From Chromobacterium rhizoryzae (GTDB lineage: Bacteria > Pseudomonadota > Gammaproteobacteria > Burkholderiales > Chromobacteriaceae): a DNA stretch of 64,000 nt. Below the pieces are notes generated by a model that was given only the letters and a program-made list of their open reading frames with translations, did not search any database and was not told the origin of the DNA. The stretch covers positions 3,038,001-3,102,000 of the forward strand of contig NZ_CP066126.1 of assembly GCF_020544465.1 (NCBI RefSeq), written 5' to 3'. Shown piece after piece: positions 17,072 to 24,409 of this stretch. The position numbers and the translations under genes are program-made. Numbering within the stretch: the first letter of the stretch is position 1; every line of letters starts with the position of its first letter.

Positions 17072-17847
17072 GTTCTGGCCCACGACACCATCACGTCGGC
17101 GCTGAAGCTGCCGTCCGCCTCGATGGCGAAATAATCGCGCACCTCCCGGCCCATGCGCTGCTGCAGCAGGCGGATGGCCGCGGCCATCTCCGGCGGCGTG
17201 CGCATGCGCGCGGTCCAGGCGTCGAAGGCCAGCCGCAGCCGCTGACGGCGCAGGCTGTCCACCGCGAAGCCGGCCTCGGCCAGCATCGCCAGCCATTCTC
17301 CGGCGCTGTAATCGCGCACATGGCTGGAATCCCGCAGCACCTCCACCGCCTGCAGATGCGTGTCCAGCAAGGGCTGCCCCGGCGACATCACGTCGATCAG
17401 CGCCAGCCGGCCGCCCGGCTTCAGCACGCGCCGCGCCTCGCGCAGCGCCAGGCCCACATCGCCCCAGTGATGGGCGGAATAGCGGCTGAACACCAGATCG
17501 AAATCGCCGTCGGCAAAAGGCAGCCGCTCCGCCGCGCCCTGCCGCGTGCTCAGATTGTCCAGGCCGCGCCGGGCCGCTTCAGCCGCCACCACCTCCAACA
17601 TGGCGGCCGACAAATCGTAAGCCACCACCTCCCGCGCCGGCTCCGCCACCTGAAAGCCGACATGGCCGGCGCCGCAGCCCAGGTCCAGCACCCGCGCCGC
17701 GCCATGCTCCGCCGCCGCTTGGCGCAGCTCGGCGAACTCCGCGCCTTCCGCATGCACTTGGCTGCTCAGATAGGCGGCGGCCTGGCCGCCGAACTGCTGC
17801 TCCACGTGCTGCTTATGCGCGTGGCCGCCCTGCTGTAGCGCGCTCAT
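17068..17847 (-). CDS. Class I SAM-dependent methyltransferase, YafE-like
   Basis: A 259-residue protein with the class I methyltransferase fold. Motif I is VLDLGCGAGHVGFQVA, the acidic loop AYDLSAAMLEVV, and motif IV region DLVFSRYSAHHWGDVG followed by REARRVLKPGGRLALIDV. The blocks YSAHHW, VMSPG, LRDSSHVRDYSAGEWL and RMRTPPEM closely resemble E. coli YafE, a putative methyltransferase of uncertain substrate; the UbiE/COQ5-like family is the wider group. It sits 13 bp after leuD and overlaps the next gene by four bases. Its placement among leucine genes does not by itself show a role there. Family assignment is firm, substrate unknown. Confidence 0.85.
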   Translation of the reverse strand: MSALQQGGHAHKQHVEQQFGGQAAAYLSSQVHAEGAEFAELRQAAAEHGAARVLDLGCGAGHVGFQVAEPAREVVAYDLSAAMLEVVAAEAARRGLDNLSTRQGAAERLPFADGDFDLVFSRYSAHHWGDVGLALREARRVLKPGGRLALIDVMSPGQPLLDTHLQAVEVLRDSSHVRDYSAGEWLAMLAEAGFAVDSLRRQRLRLAFDAWTARMRTPPEMAAAIRLLQQRMGREVRDYFAIEADGSFSADVMVSWART

Positions 17848-17860
17848 CGCCGGCCGCCAT

Positions 17861-18505
17861 TCAGGCGAACAGCCACGGCTGCTCGCCGCGGCGCTTGGCT
17901 TCGAAAGCCTTGATTTCGTCCGCGTGCCGCAGGGTCAGGCCAATCTCGTCCAGGCCGCCCAGCAGGCAGTGCTTGCGGTGCTCGGTGATGTCGAAGGGGA
18001 ATACCTGCCCGGCCGGCGTGCTCACCGTCTGCGCCGCCAGGTCCACGGTCAGCTGATAGCCTTCGGCGGCCGCGCATTCGCGGAACAGCTGATCCACCGC
18101 GTCCGCCGCCAGCACGATGGGCAGCAGACCGTTCTTGTAGCAGTTGTTGAAGAAGATGTCGGCGAAACTGGGCGCGATCACCACGCGGAAGCCCTGGTCG
18201 TCCAGCGCCCACGGCGCGTGCTCGCGGCTGGAGCCGCAGCCGAAGTTCTCGCGCGCCAGCAACACCTGCGCGCCCTGATAGCGCGGCAGGTTAAGCACGA
18301 AGTCGGGGTTCAGCGGCCGCTTGCTGTTGTCCATGCCCGGCTCGCCGTGGTCCAGGTAACGCCATTCGTCGAACAGATTGGGACCGAAGCCCGAGCGCTT
18401 GATGGATTTCAAGAACTGCTTGGGAATAATGGCGTCGGTATCCACATTGGCGCGGTCCAAGGGACAGGCCAAACCGGTCAGGGTGGTAAATGCTTTCATC
18501 GTCAA
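17861..18505 (-). CDS. leuD: 3-isopropylmalate dehydratase small subunit
   Basis: LeuD pairs with LeuC to isomerise 2-isopropylmalate to 3-isopropylmalate. The 214-residue product has the swivelling-domain motifs LDRANVDTDAIIPKQFLK, NFGCGSSREHAPWAL and FADIFFNNCYKNGLLPI, normal for the family. It lies 86 bp downstream of a short entericidin-type gene that separates it from leuC. The interval contains a GC-rich stem-loop without a T-run. The YafE-like gene follows 13 bp later. Confidence 0.97.
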   Translation of the reverse strand: MTMKAFTTLTGLACPLDRANVDTDAIIPKQFLKSIKRSGFGPNLFDEWRYLDHGEPGMDNSKRPLNPDFVLNLPRYQGAQVLLARENFGCGSSREHAPWALDDQGFRVVIAPSFADIFFNNCYKNGLLPIVLAADAVDQLFRECAAAEGYQLTVDLAAQTVSTPAGQVFPFDITEHRKHCLLGGLDEIGLTLRHADEIKAFEAKRRGEQPWLFA

Positions 18506-18558
18506 TGCCGTTTCCGGGCGCTAGCGCCCGCCTTCATTAGAGAGTGCGAGGAGACAAC

Positions 18559-18580
18559 CGCCCCGGCGGACGCCGGGGGC
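18559..18580. other. GC-rich stem-loop between ecn-like gene and leuD
   Basis: CCCCGGC and GCCGGGG pair around GGAC. There is no T-run. It could stabilise or partly terminate the leuC-ecn transcript before leuD. Confidence 0.4.
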
Positions 18581-18591
18581 GGGCCGCCGCA

Positions 18592-18729
18592 TCACATTTT
18601 GTTGGACACGTCCTTGGCGGCGTTTTCAATCGCCTGCCCGCCCTTGGACACGTCCTGGCCCACGCCCTTCACCGTATTGCAAGCGCTCAGGGTCAGCGCG
18701 GCCAGTACCAACAACAGCAGTTTTTGCAT
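18592..18729 (-). CDS. ecnB: Entericidin A/B-type small lipoprotein
   Basis: A 45-residue protein. The sequence begins MQKLLLLVLAALTLSACNTV: a short hydrophobic signal followed by the lipobox LSAC, so Cys17 should be lipidated. The mature part (VKGVGQDVSKGGQAIENAAK) is the glycine- and Ala-rich amphipathic helix of the entericidin family, known in E. coli as a bacteriolytic-toxin/antidote pair of envelope lipoproteins. The ATG at 18729 is preceded by GGAGAGAATC, a good ribosome binding site. It sits between leuC and leuD on the same strand. Only one entericidin is present here. Its role in this position is not known. Confidence 0.88.
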   Translation of the reverse strand: MQKLLLLVLAALTLSACNTVKGVGQDVSKGGQAIENAAKDVSNKM

Positions 18730-18748
18730 GATTCTCTCCTTGGAACGG

Positions 18749-20155
18749 TTACAACGAACGCACATCGACGAAATGACCGGTGACGGCGGCGGCCGCCGCC
18801 ATCGCCGGGCTGACCAGATGCGTGCGGCCGCCCTGCCCCTGACGGCCCTCGAAATTGCGGTTGGACGTGGACGCGCAGCGCTCGCCAGGCTGTAGACGGT
18901 CCGCGTTCATCGCCAGGCACATGGAGCAGCCCGGCTCGCGCCACTCGAAGCCGGCGGCCAGGAACACCTGGTCCAGGCCCTCGGCCTCGGCCTGCGCCTT
19001 CACCAGGCCGGAGCCCGGAACCACCAGCACCTGCTTCACGTTGGCGGCCTTATGGCGGCCCTTGGCCACGCTGGCGGCCTCGCGCAAATCCTCGATGCGG
19101 CTATTGGTACAGGAGCCGATGAAGACAATGTCCACCGCGATGTCGTGAATGGGAGTATTGGCCTGCAAGCCCATATAGCTGAGCGCGCGCTCAATGCCGT
19201 TTTTCTTCACCGGATCGCTTTCCCGCGCCGGGTCCGGCACCGCGCCGTCGATATCCACCACCATCTCCGGCGAAGTGCCCCAGGTCACCTGCGGCAGAAT
19301 CTCCTCCGCGCGCAGCACCACTTCCGCGTCGAATACGGCGCCCGGATCGGAACGCAAAGTGCGCCAATACGCCACCGCCTGCTCCCACTGCTCGCCTTTA
19401 GGCGCAAACGGCCGGCCTTTTACATAATCGATGGTCTTCTGGTCCGCCGCCACCATGCCCGAACGCGCGCCGGCCTCGATCGCCATATTGCACAAGCTCA
19501 TCCGGCCTTCCATAGACAGGCTCTCGATGGCCTCGCCGGCGAACTCGATCGCATAGCCGGTGCCGCCGGCGGTGCCAATCTTGCCGATGATGGCCAGCGC
19601 CACATCCTTGCCGGTGATGCCGCGGCCCAGCTTGCCGTCCACCCGCACCAGCATATTCTTGGATTTCTTGGCCACCAGACACTGCGTGGCCATCACATGC
19701 TCCACCTCGGAGGTGCCGATGCCATGCGCCAGCGCGGCGAAAGCGCCGTGAGTGGAAGTGTGGCTGTCGCCGCACACCACCGTCATGCCCGGCAGCGTGG
19801 CGCCCTGCTCCGGCCCCATCACGTGGACGATGCCCTGGCCCTTGTCCTTGAACGGGAAGTACGCCAGCGCGCCGAAGGCCTTGATGTTGGCGTCCAGCGT
19901 TTCCACCTGCTGGCGCGAGATCGGGTCCTTGATGCCCTCGTCCCAATGATCGGTGGGCGTGTTGTGGTCCGCGGTGGACACCACCGAATCCACGCGCCAC
20001 AGCGGGCGGCCCGCCAGCTTCAGCCCCTCGAACGCCTGCGGGCTGGTCACCTCATGCACCAGGTGGCGGTCGATGTACAGCAAGGCCGTGCCGTCCGCCT
20101 CCTGGCGCACCACGTGGCTGTTCCATAATTTGTCGTACAAGGTCTGTGCGGTCAT
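18749..20155 (-). CDS. leuC: 3-isopropylmalate dehydratase large subunit
   Basis: LeuC is the iron-sulphur aconitase-type subunit of isopropylmalate isomerase. The ATG at 20155 gives 468 residues, normal size, starting MTAQTLYDKLWNSHVV; a TTG nine codons upstream would add an unlikely extension. The [4Fe-4S] ligands are the cysteines in FIGSCTNSR and in EPGCSMCLAMN. ATQCLVAKK and GDSHTSTHGAFAALAHGIG are active-site segments. It is the first gene of the leu set, divergent from the MmyB-like regulator with 170 bp between start codons. No leucine-rich leader peptide was found upstream. Confidence 0.97.
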   Translation of the reverse strand: MTAQTLYDKLWNSHVVRQEADGTALLYIDRHLVHEVTSPQAFEGLKLAGRPLWRVDSVVSTADHNTPTDHWDEGIKDPISRQQVETLDANIKAFGALAYFPFKDKGQGIVHVMGPEQGATLPGMTVVCGDSHTSTHGAFAALAHGIGTSEVEHVMATQCLVAKKSKNMLVRVDGKLGRGITGKDVALAIIGKIGTAGGTGYAIEFAGEAIESLSMEGRMSLCNMAIEAGARSGMVAADQKTIDYVKGRPFAPKGEQWEQAVAYWRTLRSDPGAVFDAEVVLRAEEILPQVTWGTSPEMVVDIDGAVPDPARESDPVKKNGIERALSYMGLQANTPIHDIAVDIVFIGSCTNSRIEDLREAASVAKGRHKAANVKQVLVVPGSGLVKAQAEAEGLDQVFLAAGFEWREPGCSMCLAMNADRLQPGERCASTSNRNFEGRQGQGGRTHLVSPAMAAAAAVTGHFVDVRSL

Positions 20156-20263
20156 GGTGTTTGCTCGAATCCGGTTATTCAACTTGAGACTGCCGCCGGC
20201 GCCGCGGGTTTCCGCGCGCCGGGCACAAGGCTCTGCTCCGTGGACTTATCTTGGAGCCAAACT

Positions 20264-20308
20264 TTCCCGGCAACAAGCCAGTTGCTTATACTAGTAGCGA
20301 TACTAATA
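20264..20308 (+). promoter_or_regulatory. Candidate promoter and operator of the MmyB-like regulator
   Basis: A -10 element TATACT (20287-20292) lies 17 bases after a weak -35 (20264-20269). It is overlapped by the perfect palindrome TACTAGTA (20289-20296) and followed by a near copy TACTAATA (20301-20308), twelve bases apart centre to centre. This spacing is roughly one helical turn, as expected for a dimeric repressor covering its own promoter. Inference from sequence. Confidence 0.4.
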
Positions 20309-20325
20309 CCCAGAGCCCTACGCCC

Positions 20326-21105
20326 ATGACCGCCAGCAAAGACAGCGCGCCGCTGGGCCAATTCATCCGCGCCCACCGCGAACGGCTGAGCCCGGAACAA
20401 GCCGGCCTGCCGCCCGGCCAGCGCCGCCGCGCCAAAGGCCTGCGCCGCGAAGAAGTGGCCGCGCTGTGCGACATCAGCACCACCTGGCTGACCTGGATAG
20501 AACAGGGCCGCACCCAATCCGTGTCCGCGCCCACCCTGGCCCGGCTGGCCGAGGCGCTGCGCCTGACCGCCGCCGAGCGCGACTACCTGTTCAATCTGGC
20601 AGGCCTCAAAGACCCGGAACCGGAATGGCGCGGCCCGTCCGAACAGGCCAAGGCACTGTTAAAGCAGGCCACCGCCCATATCGATTCCCCCGCCTACGTG
20701 CTGGACGCCGAATGGCGCGCCGTGGCCTGGAACCCGCCGGCCCAAAGGCTGTTCCGGGACTGGCTGGGCCGGCCGGACGCCAGCCGCAGCCTGCTGGACT
20801 TCATCTTCCTGGCCCCGGAAGCGCGCAGCTTCATCGACCAATGGGCGGAGCGCGCCGGCCGCATCGTCGCAGAACTGCGCGCCGATCTCAGCCCGCGGCT
20901 GAATCAGCCCGCCATGGCCGCGATGATTGCGGCGCTGGAAGCGAAAAGCCCGGAATTCCGCCAATACTGGCAGCAACAGGACGTACAAGGCCGCGAAGGC
21001 GGCAGCCGCGTGTTCCACCACCCCAGCGCCGGCCGCATCGAGCACCAGCAAATCACCCTCAAACTGGCCCAGGCGCCGGAGTACAAGCTGGTGATGCTGC
21101 TCTGA
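20326..21105 (+). CDS. Helix-turn-helix regulator with MmyB-like ligand-binding domain
   Basis: A 259-residue DNA-binding protein. Residues about 10-85 form an XRE-type helix-turn-helix (GLRREEVAALCDISTTWLTWIEQGR). The remainder resembles the MmyB-like PAS-fold domain: SPAYVLDAEWRAVAWNPPAQRLFRDW and the C-terminal HHPSAGRIEHQQITLKLAQAPEYKLVML. Such regulators usually act on their own promoter or a divergent neighbour. Here the divergent neighbour is leuC, and palindromic sites lie over the presumed promoter. The start at 20326 is the ATG before the conserved N-terminus; the open frame extends 25 codons upstream but lacks family resemblance. No obvious target oxidoreductase is adjacent. Confidence 0.85.
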   Translation: MTASKDSAPLGQFIRAHRERLSPEQAGLPPGQRRRAKGLRREEVAALCDISTTWLTWIEQGRTQSVSAPTLARLAEALRLTAAERDYLFNLAGLKDPEPEWRGPSEQAKALLKQATAHIDSPAYVLDAEWRAVAWNPPAQRLFRDWLGRPDASRSLLDFIFLAPEARSFIDQWAERAGRIVAELRADLSPRLNQPAMAAMIAALEAKSPEFRQYWQQQDVQGREGGSRVFHHPSAGRIEHQQITLKLAQAPEYKLVMLL

Positions 21106-21177
21106 GCGCATGCCGGGGACATGGCCATTTCTTTATATTGAACGCTCCCGGGTTTGGGCACACTGCGCCGCACCAAC

Positions 21178-21201
21178 AAAAAGGCGGCGCTAAACGCCGC
21201 C
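21178..21201 (-). terminator. Minus-strand terminator in the leader of the 21223 gene
   Basis: Read on the minus strand, GGCGGCG, a five-base loop and CGCCGCC are followed by TTTTT. It faces against the plus-strand genes on both sides and no minus-strand gene ends here, so it may block antisense transcription. On the plus strand it would form a hairpin 22 bases before the start codon. Confidence 0.55.
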
Positions 21202-21222
21202 CATCCCGCCTCAGGAGCGCTT

Positions 21223-22128
21223 ATGAAAATTTCAGACCTATTGCTCAGCTGCATTCACCCGCGCGGTTCCGCGGACCCGGACACCCCGCCGCAAACCGCG
21301 CTGGCCGGCGAACTCAAACGCGCGCAGAACAGCGACGCCAACGCCGCCCTGCTGCGCGCCGCGCCCAGCTCAAGCGCCGCTCGCTCCCGCGCCCACGACA
21401 GCGCGCTGAACCAAGCCAGACGCCGCTTCGCCACCGCCGCGCCAGCCGGCGTGGACCCGGCGTTCAAACCCGCCCAGCAACGCTTCGCCCACTGGCTGAA
21501 CCAGCAACCGCTCAATACCTGGCGCCAACTGCTGCACAATCACCAAGCCCGCGAAGTGCACGCCTTCATTGACGCCCACACCGAAGACATGGCGCGCCGC
21601 GACCTGGCCAGGATGCCCGGCGCGGACGCCAAGGCCCTGATCCAGGCTTACCGCGAAGCCATGATCGCCGCCGCCGCCCAACTCTACCCGCAACAAGCCG
21701 AGCGCTTCCGCCAGGGCGGCGTCAGCACCCTCAGCCAGCAACTGGAGCAACTCAGCCAGCAGGCAGGACTGGACTGCAGCAACAAACGCCCGCTGCAACA
21801 GCAGGCGCTTCAGGAGCTGATACGCGCCACGGCGGACCAAATAGCCGACGCGCTGGAGCAGACCAAACCGCAGTTGCTGCGCAAAGCGCTGGAACAGGCC
21901 AGCAACGCCTACCAGGCGCACCCGGCCGCCACCCGCCGGCAAGCCGCTTGCCAAGCCGCCGCCCAAACCTTATCCGGCGAACGCGAAGCCAGCGACCAAA
22001 GCACGCTGGGGCTGTCGCTGCGCCGCGCCGGCGGCACCCGTCTCAGCCGCCGTCATTACGACTCCATCCGCCTGAGCCGGGAAGCCTTCGCCCAGCGCCG
22101 GATCACCCTGGGCAAGCGCGCCGGCTAA
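21223..22128 (+). CDS. Unrecognised Ala/Gln-rich helical protein
   Basis: A 301-residue protein of unknown family. The ATG at 21223 has a good ribosome binding site (CAGGAGCG) and I prefer it to the longer frame that starts at 21154. There is no signal peptide or membrane helix. Residues about 1-70 are Ser/Ala/Pro-rich and look disordered; residues about 75-270 are rich in Ala, Gln, Leu and Arg and should be mostly helical (for example LSQQLEQLSQQAGL and ADQIADALEQTKPQLLRKAL). The C-terminus is basic. A disordered N-terminus plus helical body would suit a secreted effector, but nothing in the sequence proves it. It is monocistronic, with an intrinsic terminator about 200 bp downstream. Confidence 0.6.
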   Translation: MKISDLLLSCIHPRGSADPDTPPQTALAGELKRAQNSDANAALLRAAPSSSAARSRAHDSALNQARRRFATAAPAGVDPAFKPAQQRFAHWLNQQPLNTWRQLLHNHQAREVHAFIDAHTEDMARRDLARMPGADAKALIQAYREAMIAAAAQLYPQQAERFRQGGVSTLSQQLEQLSQQAGLDCSNKRPLQQQALQELIRATADQIADALEQTKPQLLRKALEQASNAYQAHPAATRRQAACQAAAQTLSGEREASDQSTLGLSLRRAGGTRLSRRHYDSIRLSREAFAQRRITLGKRAG

Positions 22129-22290
22129 GCCTGTCCAAAACCCCCGCCCAGTGCCCGCCGCATCACCGGCGGCTGGGACCGGGGCGGCTTGGCCACAAGC
22201 CCAAGCCCAAAACTCGGCGGCCGCGTGCCCTTGACCCGCCCCGCCCGCGCCGCCACAATCGCCTGCGTGCCGACCCACATCCGGCACTGG

Positions 22291-22497
22291 GACTGGAACC
22301 CCAAAAAACTTCACTCTCAGCGAACGGGCCGCTTTGCGGCCCTTATTGTTCGCCGCCTGAGCACGCCCATACGGCGGGCGCAGGCTGCGGGAACGGCTTC
22401 GGCCGTGCCGAGAAGAGAGTGATCGGTGTTCCAGTCCTGTGGTCTTGCGCCCGCCTCCCGACTGGAACCGAGAAGCGGGGACATCATGCACACTCTC
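22291..22497. repeat. Three copies of a two-block motif (GACTGGAAC ... CACTCTC), two forming an inverted pair
   Basis: GACTGGAACC with CACTCTC occurs at 22291-22318 and again at 22460-22497 on the plus strand. The reverse complement, GAGAGTG then GTTCCAGTC, occurs at 22415-22436. Copies two and three can fold as a long hairpin: GAGAGTG/CACTCTC outside, the perfect nine-base GTTCCAGTC/GACTGGAAC inside, ending three bases before the ribosome binding site AGGAG of the 22513 gene. The interval 22129-22512 has no convincing gene. It could be a structured leader, a small RNA with its terminator, or a remnant of a mobile repeat. Confidence 0.5.
22326..22350 (+). terminator. Intrinsic terminator, plus strand
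   Basis: GGGCCGC, TTT and GCGGCCC are followed by TTATTGTT. It is the first good terminator after the 21223-22128 gene, 200 bp downstream, or the end of a small RNA starting near the first motif copy. Confidence 0.65.
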
Positions 22498-22512
22498 ATA
22501 GGAGTCTCCCTA

Positions 22513-22947
22513 ATGTCCCAAGCACTTCCCCCGCGCCGTCATTACCGTCCCAAGCCTCACGAAACCCAGGCCACGCAGCTGCCCTTCGTCCGCCACCTGC
22601 CTCAACGCGGCCAGCCCCACCATTGGCAGATGCCGCCGGCCGACGACTACGTGGACGCCTGCGCCTACGGCCGCGAATGTGCCGCCCACTTGGCCCAGTA
22701 CCTGAAAGACAATCTGGACCGCCACAACAAGGGCCTGCTCGGCAAGATCGCCTACGACATCGACTTCCGCGACCCTCACCACGCCCGCGGCTATTGGGTG
22801 GGTTTCTTCAACTACGCGGAGCAGTTGATGGTGTTGGGCGCGCTGCGCTGCGACGTCTTCCAGCACGTGGACAGCGTGCACGCGATGCAACGCGCGCTAA
22901 TCGCCAAAACCGAGCTGGAAGGCAAAACGCCCGGCCGCAATAGCTAA
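22513..22947 (+). CDS. Hypothetical protein behind a structured leader
   Basis: A 144-residue protein I do not recognise. The ATG at 22513 is chosen because AGGAG lies with suitable spacing upstream; two further in-frame starts precede it but fall within the leader hairpin. The N-terminal 50 residues are rich in Pro, His, Arg and Gln, followed by a more ordered region with aromatic residues (GYWVGFFNYAEQLMVLGALR) and a short charged tail. No signal peptide or transmembrane helix is evident. Codon use resembles the GC-rich core, unlike the AT-rich immunity genes that begin just beyond. A strong bidirectional terminator follows the stop. Confidence 0.6.
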   Translation: MSQALPPRRHYRPKPHETQATQLPFVRHLPQRGQPHHWQMPPADDYVDACAYGRECAAHLAQYLKDNLDRHNKGLLGKIAYDIDFRDPHHARGYWVGFFNYAEQLMVLGALRCDVFQHVDSVHAMQRALIAKTELEGKTPGRNS

Positions 22948-22952
22948 GGCGT

Positions 22953-22987
22953 AAAAAAAGCGGCGCGCCGGATTGGCGCGCCGCTTT
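22953..22987. terminator. Bidirectional terminator at the end of the CDI transcript
   Basis: AAAGCGGCGCGCC and GGCGCGCCGCTTT form a perfect 13-bp stem around GGATT. On the minus strand seven Ts follow, so it is a strong terminator for the immunity-gene tail; on the plus strand it ends the 22513 gene. It also marks the sharp change from GC-rich to AT-rich DNA. Confidence 0.9.
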
Positions 22988-23030
22988 CAAATTCTCGCTC
23001 ATTAAAAAATCTTAACCCCAGCAATTCAAA

Positions 23031-23420
23031 TCAGCCCAACTTTGTTAAAAACACCTCTGTAATCAACTCCATATCTTCTCTCAGCCCATCCGCCTCCTCG
23101 TGGTAGGTTTCAAAAAACTGCTCATCCACGCCCATATAAATTTCCTTCAGCTCATGCAACACATCCCAGTCAAATGGATCATCCACTGCAAATCCATCAC
23201 TTATACCTCTCACTCGCTTAAATAGCGCAGTATAAATAGCAACCTTTCTGAATTGCGACCCAAGTTTACATGGCCTCTCTAGTTCATCATAAGCACATGC
23301 GAACTGCTGCCCAAGGTCGTAGCCGAAACTAGCGCCCCTTGAAAACTCAGAGTCAACTGTCTTTAACACTGCCGCATAAGTACGATAACACTCAAAATCT
23401 ACCTTTTTTTCTGGAATCAC
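23031..23420 (-). CDS. Probable orphan immunity protein (acidic, unknown family)
   Basis: A 129-residue acidic protein starting with GTG at 23420; no ATG is available because an in-frame TGA lies two codons upstream. It has many Asp and Glu residues, notably in the C-terminal half (FFETYHEEADGLREDMELITEVF), and aromatic-rich helices such as VAIYTALFKRVRG. No signal peptide or membrane segment is present. I do not recognise the family. Size, acidity, AT-rich composition and position in the tail of cdiA suggest a spare immunity protein for a CDI toxin not present here. It is the last gene before the strong terminator. Confidence 0.6.
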   Translation of the reverse strand: MIPEKKVDFECYRTYAAVLKTVDSEFSRGASFGYDLGQQFACAYDELERPCKLGSQFRKVAIYTALFKRVRGISDGFAVDDPFDWDVLHELKEIYMGVDEQFFETYHEEADGLREDMELITEVFLTKLG

Positions 23421-23539
23421 GGCTTCTCATTGCAAAATTAATCATTCCTGCAGCGCCCCAAGAGGTAGCACCACCCTAGGACACACTCCCTCACCCCACC
23501 ACTTACCTACAACATGCTAGCTCACACCACATATCCAAC

Positions 23540-23947
23540 TTAGAGCCGGCCCTCGCTCCACATATGCCGACGAATCTCCAGCAATTCATAACCTTCTGCT
23601 GATGGAGTCAAGCCATACTCGCTAATTAAGCCCCCCTTCACATCCCACTCTTTTCTTTCTATCAAAATTCCACACTCATAGCTACAAGTGATCTTCACCC
23701 CGCCATGCTCAAACCACTCCACGCAGCATCCATGGAAATAATTCCTGCGATACGACTCTTCTTTAAACGGCTTGCCAGAGGAATACCAGATATTGACCGT
23801 CCCATCTAGCAGACCATCCACATACATAGTCTCACTGATTAAGACATCCTTTATCTCTTCGTATGCAACACCACTAAAAGGCGCCCCAGCATAAATGCAA
23901 ATTCGCTCAACCGAATAGTCCAACTCACCCTCATCAACCCTCAACAT
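23540..23947 (-). CDS. MORN-repeat/YwqK-like protein, probable orphan immunity protein
   Basis: A 135-residue protein with MORN-like blocks: GLLDGTVNIWYSSGKPFKEE, NYFHGCCVEWFEHGGVK and CGILIERKEWDVKGGL. This pattern is seen in YwqK-type antitoxins and other immunity proteins of polymorphic toxin systems. The ATG at 23947 has an AGAGGTGG ribosome binding site. The protein is soluble and acidic. It belongs to the AT-rich tail after cdiA but no toxin of matching type is nearby, so it is more likely an orphan immunity gene left from an earlier cassette than the partner of the present toxin. Family resemblance is moderate, because MORN repeats are short and degenerate. Confidence 0.65.
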   Translation of the reverse strand: MLRVDEGELDYSVERICIYAGAPFSGVAYEEIKDVLISETMYVDGLLDGTVNIWYSSGKPFKEESYRRNYFHGCCVEWFEHGGVKITCSYECGILIERKEWDVKGGLISEYGLTPSAEGYELLEIRRHMWSEGRL

Positions 23948-24014
23948 TTACCCCACCTCTCCGAACCTTATCCGCTTACAAAACAACAAGACCTGAACAA
24001 CTCGCAGAAACAAT

Positions 24015-24325
24015 TCACACTCGTTCAACACAATCAAAAGATGACTTACCTGATTTTTTAAAATTTGAATATATTTTTTTACTCAGCAACTTCAGGCTCT
24101 GGGCTGCACGAACACCCAGATCCGGGCGCTGTTTCAACACTTCCTCTTCAAGCACGCCAAACTCACCCGTTACTTTATAAGCATGGCTCAATATATCATG
24201 GCACAAAAAAATCTATTCTGCATCACTCTTTTAAAATTCCAAAAAACACCGGCACACTCTTCCTTTGCCGCCACTGAAATCAAATCATACATATAGGTCG
24301 TATCATCCGGGTGCACGTGTTTCAT
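24015..24325 (-). pseudogene. Frameshifted probable immunity gene (poly-T break)
   Basis: From the ATG at 24325 a frame of 40 codons (MKHVHPDDTTYMYDLI...) runs to a T7 tract (A7 at 24205-24211 on the plus strand) and then stops five codons later. A second frame resumes at the same tract as LCHDILSHAYKVTGEFGVLE and continues to 24015. Adding one T would join the two into a 103-residue protein. The halves read naturally together, so I call one gene broken by a single-base slip. This may be real decay, slippage-based switching, or an assembly error in a homopolymer. The family is not recognised; position suggests immunity function. Confidence 0.55.
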
Positions 24326-24409
24326 CACTTACAAAAACACCTAGATCCTTCCTAAAGCCGCCATGAGAATTATTACGCCCACAGCCAAGCTCAGCAATAA
24401 ATTCTCAAA

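Noticed and set aside
20156..20325. Leucine attenuator leader peptide before leuC
   Set aside because: No short frame with clustered leucine codons and ribosome binding site is present in this gap.
22129..22425. Small protein-coding frames in the gap before the 22513 gene
   Set aside because: They lack ribosome binding sites and overlap the hairpins and terminator; no family resemblance is visible.
24015..24206. A 63-codon frame as an independent gene
   Set aside because: It has no ATG or ribosome binding site and reads as the second half of a frameshifted gene beginning at 24325.
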